DNA from: a virus | Virus record (IMG/VR): IMGVR_UViG_3300043774_001004 | Span: 25,842-89,841 of that record | DNA length: 64,000 nt | Direction: 5' to 3' (one strand) | Part shown: positions 24,562 to 33,791 of the stretch, piece by piece | How the letters are laid out: each line of letters begins with the position of its first letter | How positions within the stretch are numbered: position 1 is the first letter of the stretch | Made by a program: the position numbers and the translations under genes | The notes under the pieces: generated by a model | What the model saw: only the letters and a program-made list of their open reading frames with translations | What the model was told of the DNA's origin: nothing | Databases searched by the model: none

Positions 24562-26262
24562 ATGGACAATAGAAATAAAGAAATTGTAATTATACTTTCA
24601 CATTGCGATAATCAACGTAAAGTTGATAAGTTAAAAAAATGTGTGAATGTAATAAAAGAACAGGGTTACCCAATTATTATTTCCAGTCATATTAAGGTTC
24701 CTGATGACTTTTTTCCTGAGGTTGATTATGTTGTCTGTGATTCAGATAATCCGGTTATAAACAACATGGATAGTAATGAGATACCGTCCGGTGCACCTAA
24801 TATATGGTTTAAAGATGATTCATATTACCAGGTATCATACGTGAGATATAATTATTCATACGCAGTAATGAAGCTCATGAAATCTTCTGCAGGTGTTGCT
24901 TATGCAAACGGGTATGAAAAAATACATTTCATCAATTATGACTACGTTATTAACGATCCTGGCATACTAAAAAAGCATTTAATTTTATTAGAAAAACATG
25001 ACATAGTCGGTTATAATGAAAGTTATGAAGATCAAACTTACTTTAGTACAGGTATCTTCTCTGTAAATGCGCAGCCTTTTGTGTCAGCTTCAAATTCTAT
25101 AAATTCAAAGTCTGATTTTCTTTCATATGGGCAACCTATTTTAGAAAAATTTATACACGAGTATTATCATAAAAAGGCAGGTTTAAGCATAGAAAACTCT
25201 ATGCATATAGACACTATAAAAAATTCATGTGAAATAAACACCGAGGCGACATTTAATGGTATTATAGACGGTTTTAACGGTATCTTTTATTTGTTTTTTG
25301 CAAAAGACGAAGTCAAAAATAGTTACTATATTTCAACATGGGTAAATTCTGATTCATCAAAGCAGATTTTTTTGACAATTGATAATAAAAAAATTACAGT
25401 AGATACCTTACCATTTAATCAAAAAACAATAATAGACGTTACTGAAATTATAAAAAGTGGTAAAGTTATCAATGTTAGCGTTCCTGAATATCAATTCACA
25501 GATCAGTATCACCTCTTATATGAAACATCATACTGTGAAATACTCAACAATAATATAGTCAAAAGCATTGACAGTTTTGATTCCGTATTATTAAATGACG
25601 CCAATATTAAACCAAGAGCTTTTTCTGAAATTTCTAATAGCTTTGGTAGTGATAAATCATGGTATCATAAATATGACAAGGTATATCCTGACTTTCTAGA
25701 AAGATTTAGAAATGAAAGCTTTAATTTATTCGAAATAGGAATAGAAGCAGGCGGATCGTTCAAGTTATGGCAAGAATATTTTCCATATGCAAGAATATAT
25801 GGAATGGACATAGGCGTTGCCTTTAAAAATGAAAGAGGTGAAGTTTTTATCGGGGATCAAAGTAAAAAGGAAGACCTTGAAAGAATTGCTAATACTATAA
25901 AAGATAAGTGTAAAGTTATTATAGATGATGGTAGCCACGTAGCTGAGCATCAGCTTAAAACCTTTTACTATTTTTTCGAAAATCTATTAGACTATGGTGG
26001 AGTTTACATTATAGAAGACATAGAATGTAGTTATTGGAAGCCTGAGGTACATGTTTATGGTTATGAGAGCGGCCACTTCAATATAATCGACTATTTCACA
26101 AAATTAAACCATACCGTAAACAGTCACTATAGTTTACATGTAAATAATCTAAATATAAAATCTATAACATTTGCTTCTAATTGTATTATAGTAACAAAGA
26201 AAACAGAACATGATATAATAGAGGATAGTCAAAGATTTTATAGATTTGGAAATTTACTATGA
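24562..26262 (+). CDS. Fusion of GT-like domain and SAM-dependent methyltransferase
   Basis: The N-terminal ~350 residues match the preceding gene (IILSHCDNQRKVDKL, HFINYDYVI, YFSTGIFSV). The C-terminal ~200 residues are a class I methyltransferase of the macrolide/sugar O-methyltransferase type: LFEIGIEAGGSFKLWQEYF, IYGMDIG, CKVIIDDGSHVAEHQ, GGVYIIEDIE. The His and acidic residues in IIDDGSH and EDIE fit a metal-dependent sugar O-methyltransferase. The next reading frame begins 4 bases before its stop if its upstream ATG is used. Confidence 0.75.
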   Translation: MDNRNKEIVIILSHCDNQRKVDKLKKCVNVIKEQGYPIIISSHIKVPDDFFPEVDYVVCDSDNPVINNMDSNEIPSGAPNIWFKDDSYYQVSYVRYNYSYAVMKLMKSSAGVAYANGYEKIHFINYDYVINDPGILKKHLILLEKHDIVGYNESYEDQTYFSTGIFSVNAQPFVSASNSINSKSDFLSYGQPILEKFIHEYYHKKAGLSIENSMHIDTIKNSCEINTEATFNGIIDGFNGIFYLFFAKDEVKNSYYISTWVNSDSSKQIFLTIDNKKITVDTLPFNQKTIIDVTEIIKSGKVINVSVPEYQFTDQYHLLYETSYCEILNNNIVKSIDSFDSVLLNDANIKPRAFSEISNSFGSDKSWYHKYDKVYPDFLERFRNESFNLFEIGIEAGGSFKLWQEYFPYARIYGMDIGVAFKNERGEVFIGDQSKKEDLERIANTIKDKCKVIIDDGSHVAEHQLKTFYYFFENLLDYGGVYIIEDIECSYWKPEVHVYGYESGHFNIIDYFTKLNHTVNSHYSLHVNNLNIKSITFASNCIIVTKKTEHDIIEDSQRFYRFGNLL

Positions 26263-26324
26263 AAATAAACTACTATAATAAACAAATCTATTACAAACAA
26301 TATAAATCAAAAATAATAAAGATT

Positions 26325-26510
26325 ATGACACAAGATCAAGCACTTTCAGTTTTAGTACAAGCAGCCAGAGTAGCTCAGGCAAAAGGAGCATTCACTCTAG
26401 AGGATGCTAAAGTAGTTGCAGAAGCAGTTGCGGTATTTACACCAGCTCAAAAAGAAGAGTCTGAAGTTACACCAACAGTTGACGCTGTAACAGAAGAAAG
26501 CGGTAACTAA
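26325..26510 (+). CDS. Small conserved-type phage protein
   Basis: This 61-residue acidic protein starts MTQDQALSVLVQAARVAQAK with an alanine-rich amphipathic helix pair and a disordered acidic tail. Similar short proteins starting TQDQAL occur in other phages as I recall, without known function. A longer frame from 26259 begins with a lysine/tyrosine-rich stretch unlike a protein start, so ATG 26325 with leader AATAATAAAGATT is preferred. Confidence 0.65.
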   Translation: MTQDQALSVLVQAARVAQAKGAFTLEDAKVVAEAVAVFTPAQKEESEVTPTVDAVTEESGN

Positions 26511-26519
26511 TCGCTTTCT

Positions 26520-27158
26520 ATGCGAATTGCCATCGCACCACCTAAATCTGGCCTACAAGATTACATAGACTGGTTATCGTTACACTTTTCTATTAGCGTT
26601 TTAGAGCCAGATGAGGACCTTACTAATTATCAAGGTCTAGTCCTTACAGGCGGTGCAGATATTGGTAAAAACCCAGAGCGCGACAGGATAGAAAAGATCT
26701 ATCTTGATCGCGCTCTCTTTTTGGGTATACCTGTTTTAGGTGTATGCAGAGGTCTTCAATTAGTCAATCTACATTTAGGCGGTACCCTATTAGATGATAT
26801 AGAAGAGACTGTATGTAACCACGGCTTAGACAGAGAGCTTCTTTCAAGAGATGGCATGAAAATATCTCAAATGCCATCTAGTTTCCATGACGTCTTTTTT
26901 GAAAACACGGTCATTAAAGTTAACTCAAGGCATCATCAGGCTATAGATATACTAGCGGACAGCTTAATATCACATGGCGTAGCCACTGATGGAATAATAG
27001 AGATGGCAGGCAACGATCAGTTTGTACTTGTCCAATGGCATCCAGAAAGACCTGAAGTTAGAGACATGATATGCTCTACCATGGTCATAGAAAAATTTAA
27101 AGATTTGATAAATGAAAAAGCAAGTCAAGATCAAGCCAAGCATAGTCAAGCCAGATAG
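26520..27158 (+). CDS. Class I glutamine amidotransferase-like (peptidase C26) protein
   Basis: A gamma-glutamyl hydrolase/PuuD-like triad enzyme of 212 residues. VLTGGADI (41-48) forms the oxyanion region, C76 is the nucleophile in LGVCRGLQLVN, and H174 and E176 in VQWHPE complete the triad; SRHHQ near 137 also fits the C26 family. Such enzymes cleave gamma-glutamyl amides or supply ammonia to a partner. In a glycan locus it might release amine for amino-sugar formation, but no synthetase partner is adjacent. A GC-rich hairpin lies inside the gene. Confidence 0.85.
   Translation: MRIAIAPPKSGLQDYIDWLSLHFSISVLEPDEDLTNYQGLVLTGGADIGKNPERDRIEKIYLDRALFLGIPVLGVCRGLQLVNLHLGGTLLDDIEETVCNHGLDRELLSRDGMKISQMPSSFHDVFFENTVIKVNSRHHQAIDILADSLISHGVATDGIIEMAGNDQFVLVQWHPERPEVRDMICSTMVIEKFKDLINEKASQDQAKHSQAR
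26671..26726 (+). repeat. Intragenic GC-rich hairpin followed by T run
   Basis: AGAGCGCGA (26675-26683) pairs with TCGCGCTCT (26708-26716), and inner GATAGA/TCTATC stacks on it. CTTTTT follows, and outer ACCC/GGGT could also pair. It is inside the amidotransferase coding region. Confidence 0.7.
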
Positions 27159-28677
27159 AGTTCCTGCTCAGATGCCAACTGTCAGAAGGGGCTCAGGCGG
27201 CCCAGATGACAATGGCGGATCACATATGGATGCAAGGCAAAGGGCAATGGCTGAAATAGCCAGACAGAATTACAACAAGGTAATGGGCAGAAGAACCGGT
27301 AAAGACTATAGCGGTTACGTGGGAGATCCTCTTACTAAAAATATGTCACAGATCGGCGATGCTAAAAGGTCAGATACTGTATTTATTATAGGAGGAGGCC
27401 CATCCCTTATAGGTTTTGATTTTAATTCACTTACAGGTCGTGATACAATAGTTGTAAATAAAGCTGTAGAGTATGTGCCAAATCCTACATACTTTATAAC
27501 AATGGACTATTCTTATCTTTCAAAATCAGAACACTGGATAGCCAATTATTCTAAAAGAGGTATCAGTACTGTGTTTGTTGCCAATATGACAGGCAATCTA
27601 GCAAAAAAGGAAGAAATATATGTAGACACTAAGTTTAATATACGTTATACTAAACTGGGTGAGTTTAACTATGTTATAGAGTCTAAATATAGAATACATC
27701 CGAAAACAGGATTTGGTAAAACTTTAGGAGATTTTGCACATGGTGACAACAGCGGATTCTGCGCTGTACAGTTGGCTATTTTACTAGGGTATGAAAAAAT
27801 ATATTTGCTAGGTTTTGACATGAAGGCGGAAAGAAATACTAAAACGCATTTTCATGACGGTTATAAGGGCTCTAGTAGCATAAGAGGCAACATTGCAGGC
27901 TATGCAGAAAATATGAAAAACGCTTTAAGGTTAGTAAATGAACCAGAAAGGATCATCAGCTGCTCTCAGAGCAGTTCATTAAACCAGTACATCAAATTTA
28001 AAAATTATGATGACATAAAGACGCAGTATTTTATACAAGAAGATAACATACAAGAAGATATGGAACAAAACAATATTAAGGGATTATCGAATCTAGTGAT
28101 TGTTGGTTATTACACCGTAAATACACCCTATCAAAATGAGGCGGTTAAGCTAATCAATTCATGTAAGAGGCTCGGCTTAAACCATGATATTATTGGAGTT
28201 GATAATCTAGGTAGCTGGCAATCAAACACTAGATATAAAGCAAAATTTATGGGTGATATGCTCTTAAAGCATCCCGATAAAAGGCTTTTATATGTAGACT
28301 GTGACGCAGTAATACACAGGTTACCTGATCTATTTAAGAGTTATTCAGCAGACATCGCAGTTAGATTCCAGGACTTCAAATGGAGAAAGAATGAATGTCT
28401 TAGTGGAACAATCTACATGGAAAACAATCTTAAGACCAGAAAGCTTTGTGAAATATGGGGTAAGATTAACAAGAGTGAAGGCCCACAGGCTAAAACATTT
28501 GAACAATGGAATTTAGGTGCTGCAATTGAACAAATGGCTAAATCAGACGGTCTGGTCTGTAAGAACTTACCACCTGAATATACATTTATTTTTGACTCAA
28601 TGAGAAAAATGTACCCAAATGCGGTTCCAGTAATTGAGCATTTTCAAGCAAGTAGAAAATATAAACATAAAGTATGA
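27112..28677 (+). CDS. DUF115-like domain fused to GT-A-like glycosyltransferase
   Basis: The first ~60 residues are a basic, disordered lead-in. Residues ~85-300 resemble DUF115/MptE-like proteins: VFIIGGGPSLIGFDFNSL, then FITMDYSYL, then NSGFCAVQLAILLGYEKIYLLGFDM. Such domains occur in motility and glycan proteins. The last ~180 residues are GT-A-like: LVIVGYYTVNTPYQNEAVKL, then RLLYVDCDAVIHRLP with a DCD metal motif, then WNLGAAIEQM. The gene begins 47 bases inside the previous one. A sugar-transfer role is likely; substrates are unknown. Confidence 0.72.
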   Translation: MKKQVKIKPSIVKPDRVPAQMPTVRRGSGGPDDNGGSHMDARQRAMAEIARQNYNKVMGRRTGKDYSGYVGDPLTKNMSQIGDAKRSDTVFIIGGGPSLIGFDFNSLTGRDTIVVNKAVEYVPNPTYFITMDYSYLSKSEHWIANYSKRGISTVFVANMTGNLAKKEEIYVDTKFNIRYTKLGEFNYVIESKYRIHPKTGFGKTLGDFAHGDNSGFCAVQLAILLGYEKIYLLGFDMKAERNTKTHFHDGYKGSSSIRGNIAGYAENMKNALRLVNEPERIISCSQSSSLNQYIKFKNYDDIKTQYFIQEDNIQEDMEQNNIKGLSNLVIVGYYTVNTPYQNEAVKLINSCKRLGLNHDIIGVDNLGSWQSNTRYKAKFMGDMLLKHPDKRLLYVDCDAVIHRLPDLFKSYSADIAVRFQDFKWRKNECLSGTIYMENNLKTRKLCEIWGKINKSEGPQAKTFEQWNLGAAIEQMAKSDGLVCKNLPPEYTFIFDSMRKMYPNAVPVIEHFQASRKYKHKV

Positions 28678-29279
28678 TAGTAAGTGAAAAAAATAAATAC
28701 GTGTTTATTTCTGTAATGAAATCAGGCACGCATTCAATGTATGAGTATTTAGTTAAAAATTATGGAGGCAAGCATTTTACAAGAGGTAAAATTCTAAATG
28801 CCGGAGGAAAATATCACACAAATATCATACCTAAAGAAAATCAAGATTATTATAAATTTACTCTAGTTAGAAATCCCTATAGTAGAGCCATATCAATATA
28901 CAATGTCTGTAAAAACATAGAACCATATAAAGAAGACTATGTAAATAAAATAGGACATGATTTCTTGAGCTTTTGTAAATGGCTTTCTAGTAATAATTGT
29001 AAAAAAGATCCAGGTAGAGCAGGTTTTGTTGCAAGACCGCAATCTGAATGGTTGCGCCCATGTGGCAAATTCGACAAAATTTTACATGTGGAAAATGTTG
29101 AAAGTGAACTTAAAGATCTACCTTTTATAGATAAAGATATCCCATTTCCTAATTTATTAGAGAGGACAGATAAAAGTAAATGGAAAGAATTTTATAATCA
29201 ACAGACTGCTGATCTTGTTTATAAATGGGCCCAAAGGGATTTTGAACTGTATGGCTATGATAAAGAATCTTGGAAATAA
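28674..29279 (+). CDS. Sulfotransferase-family protein
   Basis: This 201-residue protein matches the Sulfotransfer_2 group. The PAPS loop is FISVMKSGTHSMYEYL near residues 11-26, and the 3'-phosphate motif is FTLVRNPYSRAISIYN around 62-77. It would transfer sulfate from PAPS to a carbohydrate hydroxyl. It overlaps the previous gene by 4 bases. With a GT25 gene next and another sulfotransferase after that, sulfated glycan assembly is the likely setting. Confidence 0.8.
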   Translation: MIVSEKNKYVFISVMKSGTHSMYEYLVKNYGGKHFTRGKILNAGGKYHTNIIPKENQDYYKFTLVRNPYSRAISIYNVCKNIEPYKEDYVNKIGHDFLSFCKWLSSNNCKKDPGRAGFVARPQSEWLRPCGKFDKILHVENVESELKDLPFIDKDIPFPNLLERTDKSKWKEFYNQQTADLVYKWAQRDFELYGYDKESWK

Positions 29280-29288
29280 AATTTAGAC

Positions 29289-29957
29289 ATGGACATAAAT
29301 AGTTACTTCGACAAAATAGTCTGCATCAATCTAGAAAGAAGACAAGATAGATGGAAGGAGTCAAAAAAAGAATTTGAAAAACACGGTCTAGATGTTTTAA
29401 GAATAGATGCAGTAGACGGGAATCCAATGGGATGGACTAAAGACTCGATGTTTCCTGGTCGCCATGATGGTGCCCTCGGCTGTATTGCTAGCCATGTAAA
29501 TGTGTATAAAATGGCCAAAGAAAACGGCTGGAAAAATGTTTTGATAATCGAAGATGATTGTGAATTTATAGACAACTTAAATGAAAAATTCAAGTCATCT
29601 ATCAAGACATTACCAGAAGATTGGGACATGTTATATTTTGGAGGAACCCATAAAACAAAAAATGGTAAATTTATACCAGAGAATTTCAATCAACACTTTG
29701 TTAAAGCTAAAAGAATACTTACAACCTCGTGTTATGCTGTTAATAATACAATGTACGATATTATTCTAAATAAAGTTTTAGAAAGAGAACCCACATTTGA
29801 GACAACCATTGACGGCTACCTAGCAATATACATGCAACCTATTTGTAAAACTTATGCGTATCATCCTCCTATTGCCTGGCAAAGAGCAAGTCATAGCGAT
29901 GTACAAAACTCATTTAGAGATTATTCACATCTAAGAAAAAATAATATAAGAGACTGA
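29289..29957 (+). CDS. GT25 family glycosyltransferase
   Basis: A family 25 (LPS biosynthesis type) glycosyltransferase of 222 residues. The start VCINLERRQDRW, the GALGCIASHVNVYKMAKENG segment and LIIEDDCEF with the EDD metal motif are diagnostic. GT25 enzymes usually transfer galactose or a similar hexose from a nucleotide sugar. The set GT25, sulfotransferase, methyltransferase is followed later by a second GT25/methyltransferase pair (33792, 34598). Confidence 0.88.
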   Translation: MDINSYFDKIVCINLERRQDRWKESKKEFEKHGLDVLRIDAVDGNPMGWTKDSMFPGRHDGALGCIASHVNVYKMAKENGWKNVLIIEDDCEFIDNLNEKFKSSIKTLPEDWDMLYFGGTHKTKNGKFIPENFNQHFVKAKRILTTSCYAVNNTMYDIILNKVLEREPTFETTIDGYLAIYMQPICKTYAYHPPIAWQRASHSDVQNSFRDYSHLRKNNIRD

Positions 29958-29958
29958 T

Positions 29959-30549
29959 ATGCCTATAAGCCATAAACATAAAATAATTCTTATACATATT
30001 CCTAAAAATGCCGGAACTTCAATCGCTAATTCATTAGAAATGACGGACATGGGACATCATAAACCCCATTATTATAAAAAGAAATATCCAAAAGAATGGG
30101 CATCATACAAGAAAATAGCAATTATTAGAAATACATGGGATAGATTTGTCTCAAGTTATGAATATGCCAGAATGGAGGAAAGTTATTGGCATTCTGTTAC
30201 TGGTAAGGCTAGGTATTCAAAGCATCCTGATCTAGATTTATTAAAAAACATTGAGTTTAATAAATGTGTTATAATGTTTAAAGAACAACCAGAGCTCTTT
30301 AAGCACCAGGGGTGGCACAGCCAGTGTAGTTACATATTTGATGAAAATAACGATCTAATGGTTGACATACTGATAAATTATAAAAATCTTGAAAGCAAGA
30401 TACATGAACTCACAGGAGTAAAGATAAAAAATCAAAACAGCAGTGGCCATAAAGATTATAAATTATACTACGATTCTGATAGTATAGAAGTAATCTCTGA
30501 GGTTTACAAAAGAGATATAAAATTATTAGGTTTTACATATGAAGACTAA
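29959..30549 (+). CDS. Sulfotransferase-family protein
   Basis: A Sulfotransfer_2-type protein of 196 residues. The PAPS loop is ILIHIPKNAGTSIANSL (10-26), and KIAIIRNTWDRFVSSYEYA holds the 3'-phosphate-binding Arg and Ser. It starts one base after the GT25 stop, so the two are probably co-translated, and overlaps the next gene by 11 bases. The acceptor sugar is unknown. Confidence 0.84.
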   Translation: MPISHKHKIILIHIPKNAGTSIANSLEMTDMGHHKPHYYKKKYPKEWASYKKIAIIRNTWDRFVSSYEYARMEESYWHSVTGKARYSKHPDLDLLKNIEFNKCVIMFKEQPELFKHQGWHSQCSYIFDENNDLMVDILINYKNLESKIHELTGVKIKNQNSSGHKDYKLYYDSDSIEVISEVYKRDIKLLGFTYED

Positions 30550-31081
30550 AAAAATGTTGAAGACGAATAACTGGTTTAACTATCAGGATTTCTATGAGAG
30601 TATGGCATCTATTAAAAAATATAAAACATATGTCGAACTAGGTGTATGGAAAGGCCACTCTGTTAGCTATCTAGCATCTAAGCTCAAAGGTCGTAATGTC
30701 AAAATATATGCTGTAGATATTTTCGAAGACTGGGATAAAAATAAAAAGGTATTAGACGAGGTTAAATATGTCACAGAGCTTTATAACGAAAATCTAATAA
30801 ACGAAGGTGTCAGAAATATGATAACAGATATTAGATCTATTTCCTGGGAAGCAGCAGATAATTTTAAAGAAGGTGAAGTTGATTTTGTATTCATCGATGC
30901 AGATCATACATATAATTCCGTCATAAAGGATATCAAAGCGTGGTTGCCTAAAATAAAAAAGGGCGGTATAATAAGCGGTCATGATTATTTTACATCACCT
31001 GGTGTAAAGTCTGCAGTAGATGAATTATTAGGTAAAGTAGAAAGTGATAGAAAACAAAACATCTGGTATAAAAAAGTATAA
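30539..31081 (+). CDS. Class I SAM methyltransferase, copy A
   Basis: A 180-residue methyltransferase (Methyltransf_24-like). Motif I is YVELGVWKGHSVSYLA, motif II AVDIFEDW, and FVFIDADHTYNSVIKDI and GGIISGHDY follow. The IDADH and GHD residues could bind a metal as in sugar or catechol O-methyltransferases. It is a clear paralogue of the gene at 34598, with the same opening NWFNY. It may methylate a sugar hydroxyl during glycan assembly. Confidence 0.82.
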   Translation: MKTKKMLKTNNWFNYQDFYESMASIKKYKTYVELGVWKGHSVSYLASKLKGRNVKIYAVDIFEDWDKNKKVLDEVKYVTELYNENLINEGVRNMITDIRSISWEAADNFKEGEVDFVFIDADHTYNSVIKDIKAWLPKIKKGGIISGHDYFTSPGVKSAVDELLGKVESDRKQNIWYKKV

Positions 31082-31082
31082 C

Positions 31083-31955
31083 ATGGCATATATTACACCA
31101 AAATTAGTAAAATTCGGAGAAAGCAAGAATCTGCGTAGTTCTATAGGTCATGCCATGTATAATTACATAACAGCTTTGATAATAGCCCATAAATTTAATC
31201 TAAATTTTATACATCAACCTTTCACACATGATACAGAAAGGTTTGAAAGGGTGCTAGGATTGTGTAATAAATTTCCAAAAATAAAATCAGTTAAGAATCC
31301 GGAATTTGTAAAAATAGAAAGAGTAGATTTTGGCCATATATCTAAAATACCTGAAAAAGAGTTAAATGCGAAGTTAGAAGGAATAGGTAAAATCGTAAAG
31401 AAGGGTAAACCCAACACGGTTTTTATAATGGGCGATAGTCGACAATTTCCAGGTAATCTTATAAAAGAATCTGAATTTTTAGTAAAATACATTTCTGATG
31501 CATACTGGTCTGTTAACTCTAGAAAAAATAGTTTTTACGATAAGTCTTTTACTAATATCGCCATACACATAAGAAGAGGTGATATAGTAAATGATCCTAC
31601 ACATCCAACATATGGTAGATGGAAAGACAATAGCCATTATCTACAGATAGTAAAAGACATCAATAACGTAATACCTAATGCTAAATTTTACATTTTCTCA
31701 GAGGGCATACCAGAGGATTTCAGCGAGTTTAAAGAATTTAATAACCTTGATTTAGTACTAAATGGTAGTGATATCAATGCTTTCTATAATCTTGCAACAG
31801 CAGACGTACTAGTTACAGGTCAGAGTACATTTTCAACAATTCTTGCGTATATCAATCCAAATAAAGTTATTTATACACCGTGTTTATCTTTTACCATGTT
31901 TGAGAATTATAGTAAGCGTTTTATACACTACGAAAAAATACTTGATGAATTATAA
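31083..31955 (+). CDS. Fucosyltransferase-like protein (GT11/HxRRGD type)
   Basis: A 290-residue protein with the hallmark NIAIHIRRGDIVND, the HxRRGD motif of alpha-1,2- and related fucosyltransferases that binds GDP-fucose. A later NGSDINAFYNLATADVLVTGQSTFS resembles the conserved acceptor/donor region of that fold. ATG 31083 fits better than the upstream ATG at 31044, which would overlap the previous gene. With a GT10 enzyme next and a GDP-mannose dehydratase downstream, GDP-6-deoxyhexose use is a consistent inference. Confidence 0.72.
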   Translation: MAYITPKLVKFGESKNLRSSIGHAMYNYITALIIAHKFNLNFIHQPFTHDTERFERVLGLCNKFPKIKSVKNPEFVKIERVDFGHISKIPEKELNAKLEGIGKIVKKGKPNTVFIMGDSRQFPGNLIKESEFLVKYISDAYWSVNSRKNSFYDKSFTNIAIHIRRGDIVNDPTHPTYGRWKDNSHYLQIVKDINNVIPNAKFYIFSEGIPEDFSEFKEFNNLDLVLNGSDINAFYNLATADVLVTGQSTFSTILAYINPNKVIYTPCLSFTMFENYSKRFIHYEKILDEL

Positions 31956-32805
31956 AATTTATATAACTAGTAATTGGGGTTTAGATCATGAAAAATTCAT
32001 GAATTATCTAAAGAAACAAACACCCGGTAATAAAGGTGTATGGGATAATATTGAATTGACATATAAAATGGAAGACGCTGATTTTATCGTTGTTCAAGAT
32101 GATTCAGACCAAGGGATAATAGATTTTAAGAAAGTTATTTTTTTCGGCCGTGAACCCAAGCATATTAAATATCGATGCTGGGATAAAGAAAAATGTTTTA
32201 AGGTTTTTCATCATGAAAATAGCAACAGTTGGTTACCACAAACATGGTGGATAGGTTTAATTTATGATGACCTAATCAATCTTAAATACATGAAAACTAG
32301 GAATCTGAGTATAATAGATTCTGGTAAAAAGCAAAGAGGTGGTCATATAACGAGATTTAATTTTATCAACAGTCTTATTAAAAAATATCCTAACGAGTTC
32401 GACGTTTTCGGTAAAATCAATGGCTTAATTTTACCAGAAAGAGATAAGAGTAAAGCCCTACTAGATTATAGGTATAGCTTATCAATTGAAAATGGCAGGA
32501 CAGATTATTATTTTTCGGAGAAATTCGTAGATCCTATTTTGTGCTTGACTATGCCTATCTACTATGGGTGTAAGAAAATCGATAAATTTTTTCCTAAAGG
32601 TTCATACTATAACATTGATATTACCAAGAAAGGCGCAGAACAAGAGATCTATGAGCTTATAAATAGTGACTATGCTCAAGAGAACCTAGAGCAATTGCTT
32701 GAAGCTAGGGATCTTGTGCTCAACAAATATAATATATGGCCTACTATTAAAATGGCAATAGAAGATAAACGTAATAATCTATTAGAGTCAGATAAAATAC
32801 TGTAA
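31945..32805 (+). CDS. GT10-like fucosyltransferase
   Basis: A 286-residue GT10-type enzyme. The signature YRYSLSIENGRTDYYFSEKF followed by PILCLTMPIYYGC matches the alpha-1,3/1,4-fucosyltransferase donor site (ENS...DYVTEK...PVVYG). ATG 31945 overlaps the previous gene by 11 bases; upstream starts are less likely. GDP-fucose would be the expected donor; the local Gmd makes its 4-keto precursor, and the epimerase/reductase would have to come from the host or elsewhere in the phage. Confidence 0.82.
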   Translation: MNYKIYITSNWGLDHEKFMNYLKKQTPGNKGVWDNIELTYKMEDADFIVVQDDSDQGIIDFKKVIFFGREPKHIKYRCWDKEKCFKVFHHENSNSWLPQTWWIGLIYDDLINLKYMKTRNLSIIDSGKKQRGGHITRFNFINSLIKKYPNEFDVFGKINGLILPERDKSKALLDYRYSLSIENGRTDYYFSEKFVDPILCLTMPIYYGCKKIDKFFPKGSYYNIDITKKGAEQEIYELINSDYAQENLEQLLEARDLVLNKYNIWPTIKMAIEDKRNNLLESDKIL

Positions 32806-32806
32806 A

Positions 32807-32813
32807 TATATAA
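32807..32813 (+). promoter_or_regulatory. Candidate TATATA-type promoter
   Basis: TATATAA starts two bases after the GT10 stop codon and lies 15 bases before the cupin ATG, in the same position as other copies of the motif. Confidence 0.35.
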
Positions 32814-32828
32814 ACTATAAGATTAAAA

Positions 32829-33239
32829 ATGGAAAAAATATATTCAAAAGTAAACCCTGATCTGTTATTACATATTATTGTTAGAGAAGATGATATTGAA
32901 CCAGGCAGGGTTGATTTAATATCTGATGAGCATTTTATCCAATGCTCTATGTTACAACTTGATAACGGTAAAACATTTAAACCCCATAAACACATCTGGA
33001 AAGAAAGAAACAGAAATGTGATTGCACAAGAAAGCTGGCATGTTATAAAAGGAAAGGTGAAATGTATTTTCTATGATATCGATGATAATGTAATAGCAGA
33101 ACCTATCTTAAATACAGGTGATACTTCTTTTACACTTCTCGGAGGTCATAATTATTTGATACTAGAAGACGGGACAAAGGTTTTAGAATATAAAACAGGT
33201 CCGTACGAGGGCCAGGAAAACGATAAAACATTCATATGA
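32829..33239 (+). CDS. Cupin-like protein
   Basis: A single-domain cupin of 136 residues. FKPHKHIWKERN gives a His-x-His pair, and WHVIKGKVKCIFYD with a later LNTGDTSFTLLGGHNY completes the two cupin motifs, suggesting a bound metal. Similar WbuC-like cupins occur in O-antigen loci with unclear roles, perhaps sugar isomerisation. It overlaps the next gene by 4 bases. Confidence 0.7.
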   Translation: MEKIYSKVNPDLLLHIIVREDDIEPGRVDLISDEHFIQCSMLQLDNGKTFKPHKHIWKERNRNVIAQESWHVIKGKVKCIFYDIDDNVIAEPILNTGDTSFTLLGGHNYLILEDGTKVLEYKTGPYEGQENDKTFI

Positions 33240-33790
33240 TACAAGAAAAAATTAAATTGCATCTAGGCTGCGGTTGGAGAAATTTTGGCAAAGACTGGAT
33301 TCATATAGATGACGGTGATTATTCACACTTAGATATAAAATGTGATGTTTCAAAACTAGATTTACCAGATAACTATGCTGATCTGATATATGCATCACAC
33401 GTTATAGCATATTTTGATAGAACTGAAATTATAGATGTGCTTAAAGAATGGTATAGAGTTTTGAAGCCAGGTGGAACTTTAAGAATTGGCACACCTGATT
33501 TTGAAGCAATGTCTAGATTATATTCCAAGGGCGATATAAAATTAGAACAGATCTTAGGGCCAATGTATGGCAAAATGCCCATGGATAAAATTACAATATA
33601 CCATAAGACTGTTTACGATTTCAATTCACTTTCAGAGCTAGCTTACAATTGTGGCTTTACAGATATTAAAATCTATAAATGGGAAGATACAGAACATTCT
33701 AAACACGATGACCATTCGCAAGCATATATCCCACATATGGATAAAGAAAACGGAACCCTAATTAGTCTTAATGTTGAAATAACAAAGTAG
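33236..33790 (+). CDS. Class I SAM methyltransferase (Methyltransf_11-like)
   Basis: A 184-residue protein with motif I LHLGCGWRNFG, acidic HIDDGD, and the post-motif LPDNYADLIYASHVIAYF and WYRVLKPGGTLRIGTPD, a standard SAM methyltransferase fold. This subgroup is common in O-antigen loci. It is translationally linked to the cupin before it and the GT25 gene after it (1-base gap). The substrate is unknown. Confidence 0.83.
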   Translation: MIQEKIKLHLGCGWRNFGKDWIHIDDGDYSHLDIKCDVSKLDLPDNYADLIYASHVIAYFDRTEIIDVLKEWYRVLKPGGTLRIGTPDFEAMSRLYSKGDIKLEQILGPMYGKMPMDKITIYHKTVYDFNSLSELAYNCGFTDIKIYKWEDTEHSKHDDHSQAYIPHMDKENGTLISLNVEITK

Positions 33791-33791
33791 T

